Origin: a virus
Virus record (IMG/VR): IMGVR_UViG_3300042540_000824
Coordinates: 1-43,986 of that record
Direction: 5' to 3' (one strand)
Length of the DNA stretch: 43,986 nucleotides
In this document: piece by piece, positions 1 to 6,057 of the stretch
How the letters are laid out: each line of letters starts with the position of its first letter
How positions within the stretch are numbered: the stretch's first letter is position 1
The notes under the pieces: model-generated
Databases searched by the model: none
The model's input: only the letters and a program-made list of their open reading frames with translations
Told to the model about the DNA's origin: nothing
Program-made: the position numbers and the translations under genes

Positions 1-46
1 CTCCCCCCTAAATGAACAGTGAACGCAACTACAGACGAGACAGGAG

Positions 47-61
47 CCCGGTGGAACCGGG
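47..61. repeat. Small hairpin in the leader of the first gene
   Basis: CCCGGT-GGA-ACCGGG is a perfect 6-bp stem with a 3-base loop. It lies about 75 bases before the first complete gene. No U-run follows it, so it is not a clear terminator. The first 137 bases hold no convincing gene; the few bases before the TGA at 13-15 could be the tail of a gene cut by the window edge. Confidence 0.3.
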
Positions 62-137
62 TTGACCAAGGAAGGGAATTTACCGGTGAGGCAGGACGCG
101 GAGCCGGTTTTCACAAACGAAAGAAAGGGACAAGGAA

Positions 138-944
138 ATGACCACAGAACTCTCAACAACAACGTCACGCGGGCTGGCGTTGCAGACGTTCGACGATGCC
201 ATGCGATTCGGGAAGATGCTCGCCGACAGCGAGTTTGCTCCCAAGGATTTTCGCGGCAAGCCAGCTAGCTGCGTGCTTGCGGTGCAGCACGGCGCCGAAA
301 TCGGGTTTGGCCCGATGCAGGCGATACAGTGCATTGCCGTCATTAACGGCCGCCCGAGCATTTGGGGCGACGCGGCCCTGGCTCTCGTCATGGCCAGCCC
401 AGTGTGCGAGTACGTCAAGGAGACCATCGAGGGCGAGGCTGACGCCGCGGTTGCTATCTGCACGGCAAAGCGAAAGGGCTACCCCGAGCCGGTGGTCGTG
501 CGGTTTTCGATGGCCGACGCCAAGCGTGCCGGGCTCGCTGGCAAGTCTGGCCCCTGGTCGCAGTACCCGAAGCGGATGCTGCAGCTGCGTGCTCGAGGCT
601 TTGCCCTGCGCGATGCGTTCCCTGACGTGCTCAAGGGCCTCGTCACGGCGGAGGAAGCCCAGGACTACGCCGCCAATCCCGAAAGCCCCCCGGTGGTTGT
701 GACGCAGCCGCAGCGGACCGAAACGCCCGCTCCGCAGCCGGTGAAGGCCGCCACAGACGCCGACATGGTCAAGGCCAAGAAGGCGATCAACGCGACGAGA
801 GATGTCGTCAAGCTGGGCGACTTTCTCGCCACGGTCAACGAGCGGTACGACGCCGGCTTCTACAGCACCGAGCAGTGCGAGGAGTTGCGCAACCTGATCG
901 ACGTGGCGATCGACGTGCTCAATGAACGCGAGGTGCCCGCATGA
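138..944 (+). CDS. RecT-like single-strand annealing protein
   Basis: 268 residues. The core at about 45-180 has the arrangement of phage RecT-type annealing proteins: a segment with GAEIGFGPMQAIQ, then NGRPSIWGDAALALV, a short beta region around EGEADAAVAICTAKRKG, and GPWSQYPKRMLQLRARGFA followed by RDAFPDVLKGL. Proteins of this family bind single-stranded DNA and anneal complementary strands during phage recombination and replication. The C-terminal ~80 residues are a Pro/Ala linker plus a helical tail. The start has an AAGGAA site just upstream. It opens the early operon, and its stop overlaps the next gene by ATGA. I see no exonuclease partner next to it. The family call rests on motif resemblance only. 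Confidence 0.6.
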   Translation: MTTELSTTTSRGLALQTFDDAMRFGKMLADSEFAPKDFRGKPASCVLAVQHGAEIGFGPMQAIQCIAVINGRPSIWGDAALALVMASPVCEYVKETIEGEADAAVAICTAKRKGYPEPVVVRFSMADAKRAGLAGKSGPWSQYPKRMLQLRARGFALRDAFPDVLKGLVTAEEAQDYAANPESPPVVVTQPQRTETPAPQPVKAATDADMVKAKKAINATRDVVKLGDFLATVNERYDAGFYSTEQCEELRNLIDVAIDVLNEREVPA

Positions 945-1234
945 GCGACGAAGCGGAGCCTCGGAACGAATTCAAATTCACTCGTAGGCGAGTAACGCCG
1001 ACGCCGTGGGACATCGAGCACGCCGCGTATCAGCGTGAGGTGCAAAAAAACATCGACCTGTGGGAAGCCGCCCAGGCGAAACGCGAGATGGCGGAATACC
1101 TGCGAGACAAGGAGCGATTTGGCAACCAGCCGCGAGTGCCCACGGTCGCCGGCTATGACGCAGCGGCAAGACGGCTCGGCTGCGAGGACGCATATGAAGA
1201 CAGCCTGAGATCTCGCTACGGGGAGGACTTTTAG
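941..1234 (+). CDS. Small charged hypothetical protein
   Basis: 97 residues, translationally coupled to the RecT-like gene by an ATGA overlap. It is rich in Arg, Glu and Asp and looks largely helical in the middle (roughly 30-65), with no membrane segment or known motif that I recognise. Its place directly behind a recombination gene suggests an early DNA-metabolism accessory role, which is inference only. Confidence 0.6.
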   Translation: MSDEAEPRNEFKFTRRRVTPTPWDIEHAAYQREVQKNIDLWEAAQAKREMAEYLRDKERFGNQPRVPTVAGYDAAARRLGCEDAYEDSLRSRYGEDF

Positions 1235-1397
1235 CCCGGCACGCGATTGCCGTAGTGGCCCGCAAGCCACGTTCGCCCCTATCGCCGGCCCAGTGGGGAA
1301 CAACGCCGGAAGTCACGCAAGGCCCATCTCCTGTAGCCGAGGCGTGACCGGACGCGGCACGTGACGCCGCCAATACAAGGACGAAAGGAGGCTCACG
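1235..1397. other. Intergenic gap with no recognised gene
   Basis: 163 bases between two early genes. I see no open frame with a ribosome-binding site, no tRNA-like fold and no strong hairpin with a U-run. The last bases hold the AAAGGAGG ribosome-binding site of the following gene. The gap separates two groups of coupled genes and may carry a promoter, but no convincing -35/-10 pair stands out. Confidence 0.4.
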
Positions 1398-1724
1398 ATG
1401 AGCAACGATTTTTACGCCCCGCCCTGCGACATCGGCCCGCTCTTCACGCAGCGAGCCCCCAGCGTCAACGGCTCAATCACGTCGGCAGCGGCTGCCGACT
1501 CGCTGTCGCCGCAAACGCTGAACGCCATGCAGCGGCGCGTGCTCGAGCTCCTGGCGGCGACGCCTGGCGGACTCACCGACGAGGAGATGCAGCGACGGCT
1601 GGGGATGAACCCGTCGACGCAGCGGCCCAGGCGGATCGAGCTTGCACGACTCGGCATGGTGGTTGAGGCCGGGACGAGGAAGACGGCAAGCGGAAGGAAC
1701 GCGAGCGTATGGAGGTGCGTCTAA
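1398..1724 (+). CDS. Winged-helix DNA-binding protein
   Basis: 108 residues. The first ~40 residues are a low-complexity leader. Residues ~42-105 form a winged helix-turn-helix: LNAMQRRVLELLAATPGGLT as helix 1 and approach, DEEMQRRLGMNPSTQRPRRI as helices 2-3, then LARLGMVVEAGTRKTASGRN and VWRCV as the wing. Such domains sense a promoter or restructure phage DNA. A strong AAAGGAGG site precedes the ATG. It is coupled to the next gene by TAATG. The DNA target is unknown; an early-gene regulator is the simplest reading. Confidence 0.65.
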   Translation: MSNDFYAPPCDIGPLFTQRAPSVNGSITSAAAADSLSPQTLNAMQRRVLELLAATPGGLTDEEMQRRLGMNPSTQRPRRIELARLGMVVEAGTRKTASGRNASVWRCV

Positions 1725-2467
1725 TGCCAACCATTGTGGCAGTGTGGCCAAACAACTCGACGAGCGTTGTGGTGATGGAGAGGGGCTGGAAGCCAATTGA
1801 CCTGTTTTACGAATTGGATCATGTCGGCGACCCAGTTTCGGCCAAGGTGTGGGTTCTAAATCGCAATCGCGGTGAGGCCGTTCACGTAACAACCGACTGG
1901 GTGCGAGAAAAGCAGTTGCCAGACATGGAATTGTCAGAGACGCATGACGCAGCCGACGTAAGCGATCGCGTTGGCCCGAAGTCGTTCGGCGTTCGTTTTT
2001 CGCTTGCGGGCGATTCAGGATCAGTAAAGCGTTTTTGCTGGCCTTCAAATATTATGCGCCAGTTTGTCTTTGCTTCATTGAGGGATCAGGTCAAGAACCC
2101 AAAGGTTGCAGAGGCAATCCTTAGCGCAGAGTGCGGAAAGATGCTGGCCGAGATTCCGCCGCCACCGCCGCCGATGCACTCCGCAAAAGACATCAACAAA
2201 ATGGATCCCTTTGCTGGCGTGTATGTCTCTTGGAATCAAGACGGAACTGCGCATTACGTCGGCGAAAGCATCAACGTCCCATCTAGGGTGCAGGCATCAC
2301 GCCCAGAAATTGGCGAAAGGATGATTGGTGTTGTGCGGTGCGACAAAAACGAGCGACTTCGGATTGAGGCTTTATTCATCGGACTTCTAAACCCGGCTGG
2401 AAACAGTCAATCGCTAGAGCGGGCGGCAGCCAGGGACTCGGCACGTTCGCGGACATCTAGCCGATAG
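1724..2467 (+). CDS. GIY-YIG nuclease domain protein
   Basis: 247 residues from the ATG that overlaps the previous stop (TAATG), with GGAGGTG seven bases upstream; an earlier in-frame ATG at 1709 is less likely. The C-terminal third carries a GIY-YIG signature: GVYV at about 165-168, HYVGES at 177-182, an Arg in the following helix (PSRVQ), and IEALFIGLLNPAGN, which supplies the expected Glu and Asn. The N-terminal ~150 residues are unfamiliar and end in a Pro run (PPPPPP). GIY-YIG enzymes cut one DNA strand per active site and include homing endonucleases and repair nucleases. The gene is clearly more AT-rich than its neighbours (27 of 60 G+C at 2041-2100 against 43 of 60 at 1501-1560), which suggests recent acquisition. 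Confidence 0.6.
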   Translation: MPTIVAVWPNNSTSVVVMERGWKPIDLFYELDHVGDPVSAKVWVLNRNRGEAVHVTTDWVREKQLPDMELSETHDAADVSDRVGPKSFGVRFSLAGDSGSVKRFCWPSNIMRQFVFASLRDQVKNPKVAEAILSAECGKMLAEIPPPPPPMHSAKDINKMDPFAGVYVSWNQDGTAHYVGESINVPSRVQASRPEIGERMIGVVRCDKNERLRIEALFIGLLNPAGNSQSLERAAARDSARSRTSSR

Positions 2468-2515
2468 GCACGAAGCCGCTTCGACGCGGCAGGGCGGAAT
2501 GGAAAGGAGGCCAAC

Positions 2516-3427
2516 ATGGCCGGTGACTGGGTAAAGATGCGTTCCGCCTTACTGGCGAACCCCAAGGTGCACGCCATAGCCAAGGCGATTGGCCGCGACC
2601 ATCGGGCCGGGGCCGCCCTGACGACCGGCTTTAGCGGCTGCCCTGACGAGGTGCTGTCACGTAACGCGTTACGTCACGTCACCGTAACGGCGTTACTGTG
2701 CGTGTGGAGTAGCGCAAACGAGCACGCAGCGGACGGAATACTGGCTTGTTGCGACCTCGAAGACCTGGACGAAATCTCTGGCGTGCCCGGTTTTGGCGAT
2801 GCGATGGCCGCTGTTGGTTGGGCCATAGCCGATACCGATGGCAAGTGCGTTTCGCTGCCTAATTTTAGCGAGCACAACACTCCGGCGAAGGACCGGACGG
2901 CGGCAGAAAGGCAGCGCCGATACAGGCAAAACCGTAACGGTGACGTAACGGCGTTACGTAACGGCGTTACTGTAACGCAGAGAAGAGAAGAGAAGAGAAG
3001 AGAAGAATATATACCTGCTGCGCAGGTAGCTACGAGCGATTCGCCTAAGCGGCGGAAACGCTCGCAGCCCCCCGATGCCGTCTCGTGGACTGCTGACGCA
3101 GGGTGGACGGGAATCACCGACGCCGACCGGCAGGAATGGGCTCAAGCCTACCCAGCGTGCGATCTGGCGGCAGAACTCGCCAAGGCGACCTCTTGGCTCA
3201 AGGCAAACCCGGCCAAGGCTCACAGGAGCAACTGGCGGCGTTTCCTCGTCTCCTGGCTGACGCGCTCGCAGGACCGTGGCGGCACGAACCGCGAGCCGGA
3301 ACGCAGGCCAGACGACAAGCCGCCGCCGAAGGCATGGAAGGACGAATACCGCCCGGCCCCATACCGCAGGCCAAAAGAGGTCGTGGCGCTTGCCAACGGA
3401 CTCAAGCTCAAGGAGGAGGATCTATGA
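2516..3427 (+). CDS. Putative phage replication initiator (DnaT/O-like), carrying iterons
   Basis: 303 residues with an excellent AAAGGAGG ribosome-binding site. The N-terminal domain (about 1-125) begins DWVKMRSALLANPKVHAIAK and continues to a winged-helix-like end WAIADTDGKCVSLPNFSEHN, a plan common in phage replisome organiser proteins. A variable basic linker follows (TAAERQRRYRQNR, then RREEKRREE). The C-terminal part (about 195-300) has an aromatic-rich motif with WAQAYPACDLAAELAKATSW and WRRFLVSWLTR, typical of DnaT-like primosome loaders. By analogy with lambda O, such proteins bind an origin inside their own gene and load helicase. Palindromic GTAACG repeats do occur inside this gene (listed separately). 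No helicase gene is visible in the window, so host DnaB would be the likely partner. Confidence 0.6.
   Translation: MAGDWVKMRSALLANPKVHAIAKAIGRDHRAGAALTTGFSGCPDEVLSRNALRHVTVTALLCVWSSANEHAADGILACCDLEDLDEISGVPGFGDAMAAVGWAIADTDGKCVSLPNFSEHNTPAKDRTAAERQRRYRQNRNGDVTALRNGVTVTQRREEKRREEYIPAAQVATSDSPKRRKRSQPPDAVSWTADAGWTGITDADRQEWAQAYPACDLAAELAKATSWLKANPAKAHRSNWRRFLVSWLTRSQDRGGTNREPERRPDDKPPPKAWKDEYRPAPYRRPKEVVALANGLKLKEEDL
2661..2696. repeat. Palindromic iteron cluster 1 (putative origin)
   Basis: GTAACGCGTTAC at 2661-2672 is a perfect 12-bp palindrome. GTAACGGCGTTAC at 2684-2696 is the same inverted GTAACG pair with one extra central base. Between them lie two further GTCAC units. All are inside the replication-initiator gene. 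Repeats of this kind inside an initiator gene are the arrangement of the lambda origin. Confidence 0.5.
2934..2977. repeat. Tandem 13-bp iteron cluster 2 (putative origin)
   Basis: GTAACGGTGAC at 2934, then two identical back-to-back copies of GTAACGGCGTTAC at 2945-2957 and 2958-2970, then GTAACG at 2972-2977. With cluster 1 this gives three exact copies of the 13-bp palindrome inside one gene. The repeats encode a Thr/Val/Asn/Gly-rich variable linker of the protein, so the DNA sequence rather than the protein is probably what is conserved. Confidence 0.55.
2981..3015 (+). repeat. Purine pentamer run and AT-rich stretch beside the iterons
   Basis: Five tandem AGAAG units (2981-3005) are followed by AATATATACC. 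A one-strand purine run next to an AT-rich patch, directly after iterons, is what a DNA-unwinding element would look like. The run encodes the RREEKRREE stretch of the initiator protein. Confidence 0.4.
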
Positions 3428-3678
3428 CCGAGACCGAAGAAATTAAAAAAGCCCCCCCTGGTCAGCCAACGGCTCGGCAGCGAGCCATTTACGACTGGGT
3501 CGTCGACTACTGCGAGACCAACGGCTACTCGCCAACGATCCGCGAGCTTCGCCTTGCGTTTGGCTTTCGGTCCAACAACTCAGCGATGTGTCACTTGCAC
3601 CCGCTGCGAAAAAAGGGGTGGCTTACGTGGCACCCGTTCAAGGGCCGCACCATCCGACCAATAGGAGGGCTCAAATGA
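3424..3678 (+). CDS. Stand-alone LexA-type winged-helix protein
   Basis: 84 residues, starting at the ATG that overlaps the initiator stop (ATGA). Residues ~15-80 match the LexA N-terminal DNA-binding domain: TARQRAIYDWVVDYCETNGY, then SPTIRELRLAFGF as helices 2-3, then the wing with LRKKGWLTWHPFKGRTIRPI. The protein ends there. The S24 peptidase/dimerisation half of LexA, with its Ala-Gly cleavage site and Ser-Lys dyad, is absent. It therefore cannot self-cleave and is probably a small regulator of phage or host promoters, or a replication accessory. The fold call is strong; the role is open. Confidence 0.75.
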   Translation: MTETEEIKKAPPGQPTARQRAIYDWVVDYCETNGYSPTIRELRLAFGFRSNNSAMCHLHPLRKKGWLTWHPFKGRTIRPIGGLK

Positions 3679-3923
3679 ACGAGGACAAGCCTTTCGATCT
3701 GCCTCCGGCATTGACCGTGGCCGAGATGTGCGTGATGCGAGCGTGGGACGACGAGACGGACGACGACTCGCGGCTCGTGCTCGAGATGGCGGAGCACACC
3801 ATACGGGCGCTGCATTGCCGCCTGGTCAAGATTTCAAAATCGCTGGAGACGACTGAAGCCGACGCTGGCGTGATGGCCAACTACATCAAGCAGCTCAGCG
3901 GCCAGAAAGGTGGTGCGGCATGA
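3675..3923 (+). CDS. Small acidic hypothetical protein
   Basis: 82 residues, coupled to the LexA-like gene by ATGA and preceded by AGGAGGG. Acidic N-terminal half with a predicted long helix (about 30-75, around LEMAEHTIRALHCRLVKISK) that could be a coiled coil. No known domain recognised. Its stop overlaps the next start by ATGA. Confidence 0.6.
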   Translation: MNEDKPFDLPPALTVAEMCVMRAWDDETDDDSRLVLEMAEHTIRALHCRLVKISKSLETTEADAGVMANYIKQLSGQKGGAA

Positions 3924-4174
3924 CCCTCGACAACGCAATGTTTCTCTGTGCTGGTGTGTTGGTAAACGGATTTGTTTTCGCCCTCGGAATCGCCGTGGGC
4001 ATTTCACTCAGAAAGGACGCTGACCATGACCGCGACAATGACGAAGCCCAAGAGGAGCCGGGCAACTGGCACCTCGATCTTGATATCGGAACTGCGCACA
4101 GCCCTGGCCTGCGTACTGCAGGCGGTGCCGGCCAGGAGCCCAAAGCCGATCCTGACAAACGTGCTCCTCTGTGA
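3920..4174 (+). CDS. Small membrane protein overlapping the sliding clamp gene
   Basis: 84 residues. It has one clear transmembrane segment near the N-terminus (about 7-29, FLCAGVLVNGFVFALGIAVG), followed by an acidic, probably disordered tail. It is coupled to the previous gene by ATGA. Its last ~150 bases lie inside the start of the dnaN-like gene in another frame, an unusually long overlap. The membrane segment lies before the overlap, so the gene is plausible; the reading of its tail may simply be constrained by the clamp gene. Confidence 0.5.
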   Translation: MTLDNAMFLCAGVLVNGFVFALGIAVGISLRKDADHDRDNDEAQEEPGNWHLDLDIGTAHSPGLRTAGGAGQEPKADPDKRAPL

Positions 4175-5138
4175 TGGCAGCATGACGGGCACCGACCTCG
4201 ACGTGACGATTCGCACGCCGCTGGACTATACGGGCGAGCCGCTGCTGCTGCCGGCCGTGCGGCTGCAGGCAATTCTCGGTGCGGCAACCGGTGACGAGGT
4301 GACGCTGACGCCTGACGGCACCAGCTGCACCATCCAGGCCGGAAACGGTACGTGGCGCCTGCCGACGGAGAACGCGGCAGAGTTTCCAAGAAACACTACG
4401 CCATCCGGTGCCACCAGTGTTGGTCGACTTCCCTGCGACCAGTTCCGCACGCTCGTAGGTGCGGTGCGATTTGCCACCGACAGCGAGAGTAGCCGTTTTG
4501 CTCTTGCCGGCGTGATGGCAGAGTTCAAGGACGGCGAGCTCTCGTTTGTGGGCACCGATGGGCGCCGCATGTGCGTAGCCTCGGCCGACGTGGACCAGGA
4601 CCTCGACGAGTCGCAGACGCTTATCCCGCGTCGTGTGGTCGACATCCTGTACCGGCTGGCGTCAGGACATGACAGCATCCAGCTCGAGCGGACGAGCACG
4701 CTGGTCGTCGGTACCATCGGCGAGACGATTGTGTCGGCACGCCAGATCGAGGGTCGGTTTCCCAAGTGGCGAGACGTTGAGCCAACACGCGATCACGTGA
4801 AGGCATCGTTGGTACAGGTCGGACCGCTACTCCATGCGTGCGAGATGGCGGCCATCTGTGCCAGCGAGGACAGCAAGGGCGTCACGCTGACCTTCGGGCC
4901 GAATGGCATCTTCATGCAGGCCAGGTCGAGCTCATTTGGCGAGAGCAGCGCCACGTGCGAGGTCGTGGAATCTGGCACCGAATGCACCGTGGCCATCGAC
5001 CCGCGCTTCGCGGTTGAGTGGCTGCGGCAACTTGACGCGGCTGAGACAGTGGAAGTCGAAGCCGAAAACGCATCGGCTGCGGTCGTGTTTCGGGCCGAGA
5101 ACATCCGAAACGTCGTGATGCCGTTGGCCAAAGATTGA
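4026..5138 (+). CDS. dnaN: DNA polymerase III beta subunit-like sliding clamp
   Basis: 370 residues from the ATG at 4026 (AGAAAGGA upstream), the usual length for a bacterial beta clamp. It shows the threefold plan: domain 1 with PILTNVLLCDG and GTDLDVTI; domain 2 opening with LPCDQFRTLVGAVRFATDSE then GVMAEFKDGELSFVGTDGRR; domain 3 with EGRFPKWRDVEP, VEVEAENASAAVVF and the C-terminal VVMPL region that in clamps forms part of the protein-binding pocket. A dimer of this protein encircles DNA and tethers polymerases and repair enzymes. It is full length with no frameshift. A phage-encoded clamp is uncommon. No DNA polymerase is seen in the window, so it would have to serve the host replicase or a phage protein with a clamp-binding peptide. 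Confidence 0.85.
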   Translation: MTATMTKPKRSRATGTSILISELRTALACVLQAVPARSPKPILTNVLLCDGSMTGTDLDVTIRTPLDYTGEPLLLPAVRLQAILGAATGDEVTLTPDGTSCTIQAGNGTWRLPTENAAEFPRNTTPSGATSVGRLPCDQFRTLVGAVRFATDSESSRFALAGVMAEFKDGELSFVGTDGRRMCVASADVDQDLDESQTLIPRRVVDILYRLASGHDSIQLERTSTLVVGTIGETIVSARQIEGRFPKWRDVEPTRDHVKASLVQVGPLLHACEMAAICASEDSKGVTLTFGPNGIFMQARSSSFGESSATCEVVESGTECTVAIDPRFAVEWLRQLDAAETVEVEAENASAAVVFRAENIRNVVMPLAKD

Positions 5139-5440
5139 TGAACGACCAAGAGCAAATCGTTTGTGACATGTGGAATGCCGGCTCGCCTGTGCCGGAAATC
5201 GCCAGGCGGGCCGGCATCGGCAAGGACGCGGTTTTTAAGTGGGTTAAAAGGCTTGGAATGCCAACCAATAGACGAGTTGCATACCAAGACAGCGAACGCA
5301 ACCCAAACAACCCGGGCTTAGAGAAAATCGAGATTTTGAAGCGTGAGTTGCGTGAACAGCACTACGCGAAACGAAGAGCCGAAACGCATATCCAGACCGA
5401 TAGCAGGGTGTTGAAGGAACGCGAAAGGCTGCGTGCATGA
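5138..5440 (+). CDS. Helix-turn-helix protein with coiled-coil tail
   Basis: 100 residues, starting at the ATG of a TGATG overlap with the clamp gene. Residues ~5-42 are a homeodomain-like helix-turn-helix of the resolvase/transposase type (MWNAGSPVPEIARRAGIGKD then AVFKWVKRLGM). The rest is basic and helical (about 60-100). Position shortly before the terminase large subunit makes a small-terminase-like, DNA-recognising role possible, but it is equally consistent with a regulator. Confidence 0.6.
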   Translation: MNDQEQIVCDMWNAGSPVPEIARRAGIGKDAVFKWVKRLGMPTNRRVAYQDSERNPNNPGLEKIEILKRELREQHYAKRRAETHIQTDSRVLKERERLRA

Positions 5441-5559
5441 CCGACTACGAGCGCAGCCTGTACGACGCCGAGATCCACAAGCTGCTGGCTGAGGTGGCCA
5501 AGCTGCAGGCGCAGATCGCCGAGCTCACGGCCCAGCTTCTCGACCAGGAGGGCGACTGA
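5437..5559 (+). CDS. 40-residue coiled-coil miniprotein
   Basis: Reads MTDYERSLYDAEIHKLLAEV at its N-terminus and then a leucine/alanine heptad pattern (VAKLQAQIAELTAQLL). The start overlaps the previous stop by ATGA and the stop overlaps the next start by TGATG, so it sits exactly inside a coupled chain, which supports real translation. A short two-stranded coiled coil is the likely structure; the partner is unknown. Confidence 0.6.
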   Translation: MTDYERSLYDAEIHKLLAEVAKLQAQIAELTAQLLDQEGD

Positions 5560-5921
5560 TGGGACGCATGAGCCGCCAGAAGGGCAAGCGTGGCGAGCGT
5601 GAATGCGCCGCTGAGATGGCCGCCGTATTTGCGCTGACCTATGGGGTCGACGCTCGGCGTGGCGTACAGCACCAAGGCGGGCCCGACTCGCCTGATGTCG
5701 TTCTCGATGGTGTGCCAGTTCACATCGAGGCCAAAAGGGTCGAGTCGCTGAATCTCTACAAGGCGATGGACCAGGCACGCGAGGATGCAGGCGAGAAGTT
5801 GCCTGTGGTGTGGCATAGACGCAACGGCAAGCGATCTGTGGTCATCGTGGACACAGAAGACCTTGTGGCTCTTGCGCGTGCCATCGTGGCAGCACGGGCC
5901 AATGCGGTGGCTGAGTCGTGA
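5559..5921 (+). CDS. PD-(D/E)XK endonuclease, Holliday-junction-resolvase-like
   Basis: 120 residues. KRGERECAAEM supplies an N-terminal Glu, SPDVVLDG the Asp, and VHIEAKRVE the E-x-K pair, in the order expected for a PD-(D/E)XK nuclease. AMDQAREDAGEKLPVVWHRR followed by SVVIVDTEDLVAL is the typical C-terminal part of small phage resolvase-like proteins. It would cleave branched or replication-derived DNA and could help resolve concatemers before packaging, which fits its place directly ahead of the terminase. The nuclease fold is well supported; the substrate is inferred. Confidence 0.7.
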   Translation: MGRMSRQKGKRGERECAAEMAAVFALTYGVDARRGVQHQGGPDSPDVVLDGVPVHIEAKRVESLNLYKAMDQAREDAGEKLPVVWHRRNGKRSVVIVDTEDLVALARAIVAARANAVAES

Positions 5922-5930
5922 CGCGAACGG

Positions 5931-5979
5931 GTGACGCAAAATGCAAAGTGCCGCCAGAATGGCAGTGACGCAGAATGCA
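5931..5979 (+). repeat. 15-bp direct repeats before the terminase (possible packaging site)
   Basis: GTGACGCAAAATGCA (5931-5945) and GTGACGCAGAATGCA (5965-5979) differ at one base and are 34 bases apart. A TGCC...GGCA inverted repeat lies between them, and a third GTGACGC is at 5918. The 136-base gap (5922-6057) has no gene longer than 26 codons. Repeats directly upstream of a terminase gene are candidates for terminase-binding (cos or pac) elements. Confidence 0.4.
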
Positions 5980-6057
5980 GCGGGTCCTCCCCGGCCGTGG
6001 CCCCTAGTCGGGCTCGTCGATCCGGCAGAAAAATATAAGTCGTGAAGGCTGCCCACC

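Noticed and set aside
196-702. Long open frame inside the RecT-like gene in another frame
   Set aside because: G+C-rich DNA opens shadow frames; the protein is Arg/Ser/Pro-biased without structure and the annealing-protein frame is clearly the real one.
2934-2977. CRISPR-like array
   Set aside because: Repeats are 13 bp, directly adjacent without spacers and inside a coding gene; iterons explain them better.
5965-6045. 26-codon GTG-started gene before the terminase
   Set aside because: No ribosome-binding site and the peptide has no pattern; the direct repeats give a better reason for this segment.
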